Below are positions 58,905 through 64,000 of a stretch of DNA of 64,000 bases, piece by piece. Source of the DNA: Hypericum androsaemum (lineage: Eukaryota > Streptophyta > Magnoliopsida > Malpighiales > Hypericaceae); NCBI GenBank assembly GCA_963995505.1, contig OZ023187.1:14533176-14597175 (forward strand). Reading direction: 5' to 3'. Numbering within the stretch: position 1 is the stretch's first letter; each line of letters opens with the position of its first letter. The notes under the pieces are model-generated. The model searched no databases. It saw only the letters and a program-made list of their open reading frames with translations, and was not told the DNA's origin. Position numbers and translations under genes: made by a program.

Positions 58905-59861
58905 GAGTTAAAGCAATTATCTTCTTTTCATCTTCCACGTGAGGTTTTATAATTATTTTAAATTGAAGAAATGGGCGTTCGTTGCATGGCTCGGTGGCTT
59001 CGTGGAAGGATCGTCAAAATGGGAAGCGAGGGAGACGACGACGAAGACGCGTTGGATGGCGAAATGTCAGATTCTGGGTTCTTTCCCAGTGTATATACAT
59101 AAATTATTTTCACCTAACCAGATCCCAAACTCTCTTCTGCTTTGTACAATTGTAAAGTCTTTTGATTAAATTTTTTATTAAAAGACTTTGGTAATTCTTA
59201 CACGAAACATCAGCGACGAATTAAACAACAAATCAGCCACGTAGTTTACGTAGGATGTCAAACGACATCGTTTTGGGGGATATGTAGCAGACGTGGATGG
59301 CCAACTAGCCAGGCAGCTACACGAGACTAAGGCATATCCGAGAAAAAAAAAACCACATGGGTTAAAAATAAAATTTTAAACCACACGACCTAAATTTGAA
59401 AAATGTAAAACTATAAGATATTAAATTAGATTTTTTCCAAATTCTTTTCACCTAACCAGATCCCAAACTCTCGTCTCTTTTGTACAATTGTAAAGTCTTT
59501 TAATTAAATTTCTTACCGCTTAAATAATTCTATATGTTTTCTTGGGTTCGCTGTCTGTTGATATTTCTGTTTTTTTAATACTTCTTTTGGTAGTTATTTC
59601 TTTTCCTGCGCGGTTTGTTATACCCGCCAAAACCAGGCAGTCCAACGGTTTCCAAGGCGCGGCAGTTGGACTGATTGGTGGCAACTGCTTACTTTTGAGG
59701 TGAAAATTAAGTAAAATTGATTAATTTAATTTTGATTCAAGTGTACTGTATATACAAAATTAGCTACAAGATTCTCCATGATGAGAAATTTGTGTGCCAA
59801 TTTGGAAAAACTCTGTTAAAAAACAAAACTACGTTATTTCCTATTTATTGTTAAATAATTT
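58901..59861. other. intergenic with a 73-bp direct duplication
   Basis: Two similar segments, 59103-59175 and 59441-59513, share TTTTCACCTAACCAGATCCC and TTGTACAATTGTAAAGTC. They lie 338 bp apart in the same orientation. No gene seen. Confidence 0.6.
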
Positions 59862-60730
59862 GTGTGCCAATACAACGACTTCTTCCATTTAATTTTTCAG
59901 GTGAATTTAAACAGAGCAAGGCGTGATCAGATCGAGTGGTCTATTGACTTGGATAGTAGATACTCCTCCAATTCATTATGCAGCAATGTTCTTAGAAACA
60001 GGCATGTAATCTCTGTTGCACATTTGGAAGCAACAAAGGTATGGCAGGGTATTTTTCCATTCAAAGTCGAGTGCTTTCTTTGGCAAGTTTTACTAGATCG
60101 TTTACCTACGAGAGATAGGCTTATCAGGTGCCGAAGATTGAATCCATGGAACTGCCTTTATCCGCTATGCGATGACCAAGATGAATCTAATAACCATTTG
60201 TTGCTACACTGTCAATTCTCTTGGTCTATCTGGTGCTATTTTGTAGACTTGTTGAGGATTAGTTGGTGCGCATGTCCTTCTTTAAGTTGTGCCATTTCGA
60301 GTTGGATGAGATTGAGAAGAAAAGGAATGCAGGCGAAGGTTTAGTTTGCGCTCTTTGTTTCTATTATGTGGGGCACTTCATTTCTTATGAATCATGTAAT
60401 TTTTAGAGCACAATGACGCAACCGAGAACTTCTCATTCATTTCGTTTTCTTAAGATTCAAAGAGTGGCTAAGGTGGGCAAATTTGACAAAAGAGCTAGGG
60501 AGACAGGAGATTAGATTGTATTTACAATCTTTGACAGATTGATTAGGATGCTTACGGAGTATGTATTTTGGGGGTTTTTGTTTGATTAGCAAGTATGTTT
60601 GCTAATTAATGGGAGGTTCGGTTTGAGCCAGCTTTTGGTTGTCTTGCATCGAACACATGGAGTGTAGAGGAAACCTCATGTATAATGTGTAATTATGTTT
60701 ATTAATTAATACAAAAATTACTCATAAAAA
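59862..60730 (+). mobile_element. LINE 3' remnant (RT zinc-binding domain)
   Basis: An open frame to 60344 encodes VWQGIFPFKVECFLWQVLLD, then RLPTRDRLIRC and CPLCDDQ-like residues (YPLCDDQDESNNHLLLHC). This is the C-terminal zinc-binding region (zf-RVT) found after the RT in plant LINEs. One zinc ligand looks changed: LYPLC where the family has CP.C. The frame then decays, and the segment ends with an A-rich tail near 60710-60730 after AATTAATACAAAAATTACTC. Upstream RT and endonuclease are missing, as expected for a 5'-truncated insertion. No target duplication identified. Confidence 0.75.
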
Positions 60731-61500
60731 AACATAACTGAGTAAAAAGGGCATTCCGGTCCGAATTTTGGTACATATGCAGGGACTTGGTTGTGTAGTT
60801 TTTTTCCGAATATAAATATTGACTTTGCAAACTAGGTGAATTAGATTATCGATTTTTTTTCCAATCAGAGGAACCAGATGTATTAAGAAAAAACAGATTA
60901 GGAAACATATGTGCACACGCAATTGTAATGTGGACTACATATCACCCAAAAAAAATTGTAATGTGGACTACAGTGGTTGATTCCTATTAATAGAATTTCT
61001 ATATCAAAACACGGCATCAATGACTCTAAAATATCATATTAAAATTTTTATATCTAATTTAAAATTTTAAGACAATAGGTAACTGGATTTTCAACACTTA
61101 TAAACTAGTCCACTACACTCACAATTAGCGATGTAAGATTATCAACAATTTCTAATTAAAATGTATTCTTTTAGGAAATATAATTAGACAATAAAATAAG
61201 GAGATCGTGAAATGTTTGGGAAACTTAATAAGTACGCAACTTAAGAAGGACACCATTTGATTTCTAATTAAACTTTATTCCCTTTGGGAATTATAATTAG
61301 ACAATCTGAGAACTGAGAAGAAGAAGTATGGATCAACTTAGGAAAAATATTATAGTTTTTTTGAATATTTGATATTGAAAGTTTGAGAATTATCATACCA
61401 TATAATCTGTCACTAATATCTTTTTTTATTTATAAGATTAGAAATGAAAACATATGTTTAAATAGAAAATGTATCATTTGTTCTTCTATAACCAGGATTC
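60731..61500. other. AT-rich intergenic with two palindromic repeats
   Basis: Two related segments at 61151-61188 and 61263-61301 each begin TCTAATTA and end TAATTAGA, forming 8-bp perfect stems. No gene. Confidence 0.55.
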
Positions 61501-61960
61501 GAAAGTCAAATCTCCGACCCTCCTTTAACTGTTAAAGTAAGTGCTCTATTCACGACCTAGTTGTTCTTATTTGGTATCAGGTATTTTTGTTTTAGAAGTC
61601 GGCATAGGTTTTCCTATACTAAGTTGGGGTAGATCTCCCTACATTGAAAACGGCTTAATGAGAATTTCCTATACAGAGCACGACCTGATTTGGGTCTTTT
61701 CTATATTGAAGATCGGGGCTAGGTTAAGTTACTCTGTATAAAAAGGGTTCATACATAAGATCAGATCATCACCAATTCACACACACAACATCTTTACTTC
61801 TCTTATCGCGTTTACTCTTTTCGTAGCCTAGCTCGTAGCCTAGCTTAATATAGCTTTAGCCTTATTTTTCTTAGGCCGATCTTGGGACGACCACTCTGGA
61901 TCCGTCTTAATTTACTTTCATTTTTGTACCCCTTTTTCCTGGAAAAAAATATTTTCTTAA
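61501..61960 (+). other. LTR-like or promoter-like segment, unassigned
   Basis: Shows a TATA-like CTGTATAAAAAGGG at about 61733-61746 followed by a C/A-rich start region (ATCACCAATTCACACACAC), as in many plant LTRs and promoters. I cannot define ends or a target duplication, so a solo LTR, a small TRIM element or a host promoter are all possible. Confidence 0.3.
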
Positions 61961-62091
61961 TTTTTAGAGTTTTGTTAAATTAAAAAGAGAAAAGTATACT
62001 TTTAGTATTTGTGGTTCCACGTTTTGATAGATATGATTGTTGTTTGTCGGAGTTGGTATACTTGATTAGGATCTTCTTCAGTCGAGGCAAG

Positions 62092-63035
62092 TGTTGGACA
62101 CTTTCTCCGTAAGACGAGATTGCCCCGTATATTTCAGTGCGGTACGGGCTTCGGCAATCGTCCCCAAGATACAATGACTGTTTAGGGCGTTTCCAAGACC
62201 GTTGCACACGTATCTCGAAACTTTTGGGCGAACCCTTATATACCCAGAACTTTCGGACTCTTTTCTAAGTGAAGAACGGGGGAAGAGGAGAAGTCAACAA
62301 TGCTAGGAAGTGCACTTGCTGCTGGGATGAGGAAATGGCAAGGAGGGTACGCTTATTTATAGGCTGGAGGAGGCAGGGAGGCAGCCACCCCGAAGGGACG
62401 CGTCCGCTCGGCCAACAGGCTGTCTGGCTGCGCTCGTGGCCCTTCGGTGGCTTCTGGACCCTTCCAGGCGCGCCAGGCTGCACTCGTGACCCTTCGGAGG
62501 CTTCTGGATCCTTCCAGGCGCTCTAGGCTGCGCTGGTGCCCTTTCGCGACAGATTTCGCAGCCCTTCGGCCTTCTGGAAGTCTCCCGGACTTTCCATCCC
62601 GTCGTGCCTCTTCGGCGGCCAACCTGAAGGCGCTCGCAGCTCCTCGTCGCTTCGGTAGCTGCGCAGCTGCCTCCGGGCCCGGGCAAAATACTTAAAGCTC
62701 CTCCAGCTCCTCGCGACGATGCGCACGTGCGAAGTGCCAAGTGCGCCACAAAGCGCCCATTGTGACCTGTGTCTAATGCGCCATGCGCCATGCGCACGTG
62801 CACGTGCGCGTGCTCGGACGGTGCTTCGCACCGTCCTCGCAGGCAGCTAGCGGTGGGTCAGCCTTTTGGGTAGCCAATCAAGTTGAGAGGCAAGGAGGGG
62901 AATTCCTTATAAATAAGGAAATCCTCCTTGCTCTAATCAATGTGGTATTGCCCCATTCATTTCCCTTTTGGGCCTCCACTTTGGGTCTTTCCACTTTGGG
63001 CCAAATGCATTCAAAAATGCATTCAAAACCCAACA
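62092..63035 (-). repeat. probable 3' LTR of copia element C
   Basis: The right boundary is good: CCCAACA at 63035 is preceded, in element sense, by a purine-rich CATGTGGGGGAT tract. The left boundary at 62092 rests on TGTTGGACAC, which would give matching TGTTGG/CCAACA ends and a length of 944 bp. The middle is GC-rich with a 50-bp tandem repeat (62426-62475 and 62476-62525, plus a partial third). The 5' LTR lies outside the window, so the ends cannot be confirmed. Confidence 0.5.
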
Positions 63036-63577
63036 ATCCCCCACATGAATGATAATTAATGCATGCAGACTCTAATCGAAAGTTCTGATGTGTTATTATT
63101 GCATCGAGACAGGTAGCTTGCGGCTTTGAACCTTCTCTAGTAATATGTTATCGGATTTACTCGCTGCTCGGTGAACGTGATGTCTTGAACCGTCAGCTTT
63201 TGGTGTAAACCAAGACAATAACATTTACACAATAATAACCCTAGTATATTTAGGTTCTCACGTTGTGTCCGTTTCGGCCATGGACCGTATCTTGGATTCA
63301 TAAGTGTTTTTCCCATTTGAAGCGGCCTCACTTCACACTTACATAGGTGATCTCCTATCGGAGTATCCTGCCATACTCCACCTTAATCAAGGTAAAGGAA
63401 TCATTAAAAGCGTAATGCTTAACCTTACCACACCGCTGCAGGCTAACACCTGGGCAGCTTCTGAGAATGAGATAGGTTCCAGGTGATTTACTGAACCCTC
63501 CATAACTTAGTTGTCTCATTAAACCAAGTTTGTGGGATCTTTACTCATCATGGTTGAGTTACCGCTATGGACGTTCT
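63036..63577 (-). other. element C 3' untranslated region
   Basis: Noncoding sequence between the RNase H stop (63578-63580) and the LTR, ending in the GTGGGGGAT polypurine tract in element sense. Confidence 0.65.
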
Positions 63578-64000
63578 TTATTGTGTGGATTTTAATCCCA
63601 TTCCCCTTACTGCGTTGTACATTTGATCTCTATTGATTCCTTTCGTAAAAGGATCAGCTAAGTTGCCCTTGGACTTTATGTAATTAATGGTGATCACCCC
63701 ACTAGAGATCAACTGTCTAACGGTATTGTGTCTCCGACGGATATGTCGAGACTTTCCGTTGTACAATGTACTTTGTGCTCTCCCGATTGCTGACATGCTA
63801 TCACAATGTATCAATACGGGAGGCACCGGTTTACTCCAGCACGGAATATCCTCTAGGAAATTTCTGAGCCATTCAGCTTCTTCCCCAGCTTTGTCTAGTG
63901 CTATAAACTCCGACTCCATGGTGGATCGAGCTATGCACGTTTGTTTAGAGGACTTCCAAGACACAGCTCCTCCTCCTATGGTGAATACGTATCCACTCGT
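63578..64000 (-). CDS. element C copia RNase H, cut by the window edge
   Basis: The frame is open from the window end to the stop at 63578-63580, 140 residues. It contains [29 protein letters not shown] and [11 protein letters not shown], and ends [15 protein letters not shown] with a short tail. This is the C-terminal RNase H of a Ty1/copia polyprotein, different from families A (SKHIDIKF) and B (AKHIDIKFHF) at the same position. No damage is visible in this part. The rest of the element lies to the right. Confidence 0.85.
   Translation of the reverse strand, partial: TSGYVFTIGGGAVSWKSSKQTCIARSTMESEFIALDKAGEEAEWLRNFLEDIPCWSKPVPPVLIHCDSMSAIGRAQSTLYNGKSRHIRRRHNTVRQLISSGVITINYIKSKGNLADPFTKGINRDQMYNAVRGMGLKSTQ

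Noticed and set aside
62269..62831. Several overlapping GC-rich frames of 72-148 codons on both strands
   Set aside because: They lie in the tandemly repeated, GC-rich LTR of element C, where stop codons are rare by composition.
1..64000. CRISPR arrays, bacterial operons or phage-like modules
   Set aside because: No regularly spaced identical short repeats, ribosome-binding-site-led gene strings or phage proteins. All repeats are LTR-derived, MITE-like or microsatellite.

Overview
The window looks like nuclear DNA of a flowering plant, most likely a eudicot. The support is a cytosolic-type tRNA-Glu, GT-AG introns in a diacylglycerol kinase gene, plant-specific wound-responsive (DUF3774) genes, a plant mTERF gene, and abundant Ty1/copia, LINE and hAT debris in AT-rich intergenic DNA. 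No prokaryotic gene organisation or CRISPR array is visible.

Layout. 1-8424 is host flank: a tRNA-Glu(CUC) gene, a GC-rich open region of unclear nature, a short retroposon with 17-bp target duplications, a possible wound-responsive relic, a hAT-type MITE with an 8-bp target duplication, and one complete wound-responsive gene. 8425-48574 is a 40-kb mosaic built only from two Ty1/copia families, called A and B here. 48580-58900 is the gene-bearing right flank: a single-exon mTERF gene, two more wound-responsive genes and a 12-exon diacylglycerol kinase gene of the DGK5 type. 58900-64000 holds short repeats, a LINE 3' remnant, a possible LTR-like segment, and the 3' end of a third copia element (C) that runs off the window.

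The 40-kb mosaic starts with a family A 5' LTR and ends with a family A 3' LTR. The outer flanks carry the same 5-bp sequence ATAAT (8420-8424 and 48575-48579), so the outermost event was one ordinary copia insertion. Inside, about a dozen A and B pieces lie in both orientations: A1(+) 8425-15145; A fragment(+) 15146-15592; A2(-) 15598-20530; B1(+) 20524-24362; B2(-) 24363-28556; inverted B leader piece(+) 28557-28878; B3(-) 28879-33267; B4(-) 33268-36403; B5(+) 36404-41636; A3(-) 41637-42399; B6(+) 42395-45381; short LTR pieces 45382-45954; A4(+) 45955-48574. None of the internal breaks examined shows target-site duplications. Several show a few bases of microhomology or short templated filler, and two LTRs are shared by adjacent copies. 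Template switching, end joining and unequal recombination explain this better than clean nesting; assembly error must also be considered.

Every copia polyprotein is damaged by nonsense codons, frameshifts or truncation. The best preserved pieces are an 895-residue integrase-RT-RNase H frame in A2 and the gag-protease-integrase start of B3. Family B also carries an unrecognised 170-codon sense-strand ORF ahead of gag and a hairpin-rich 1-kb 3' noncoding region present in at least four copies. Family A carries look-alike hairpins and phased repeats in its leader. These are the least-explained features in the window.

The host genes do not form an operon-like unit. The complete wound-responsive genes all lie on the minus strand and sit on both sides of the 40-kb mosaic, which suggests a locally duplicated family since separated by the insertion.
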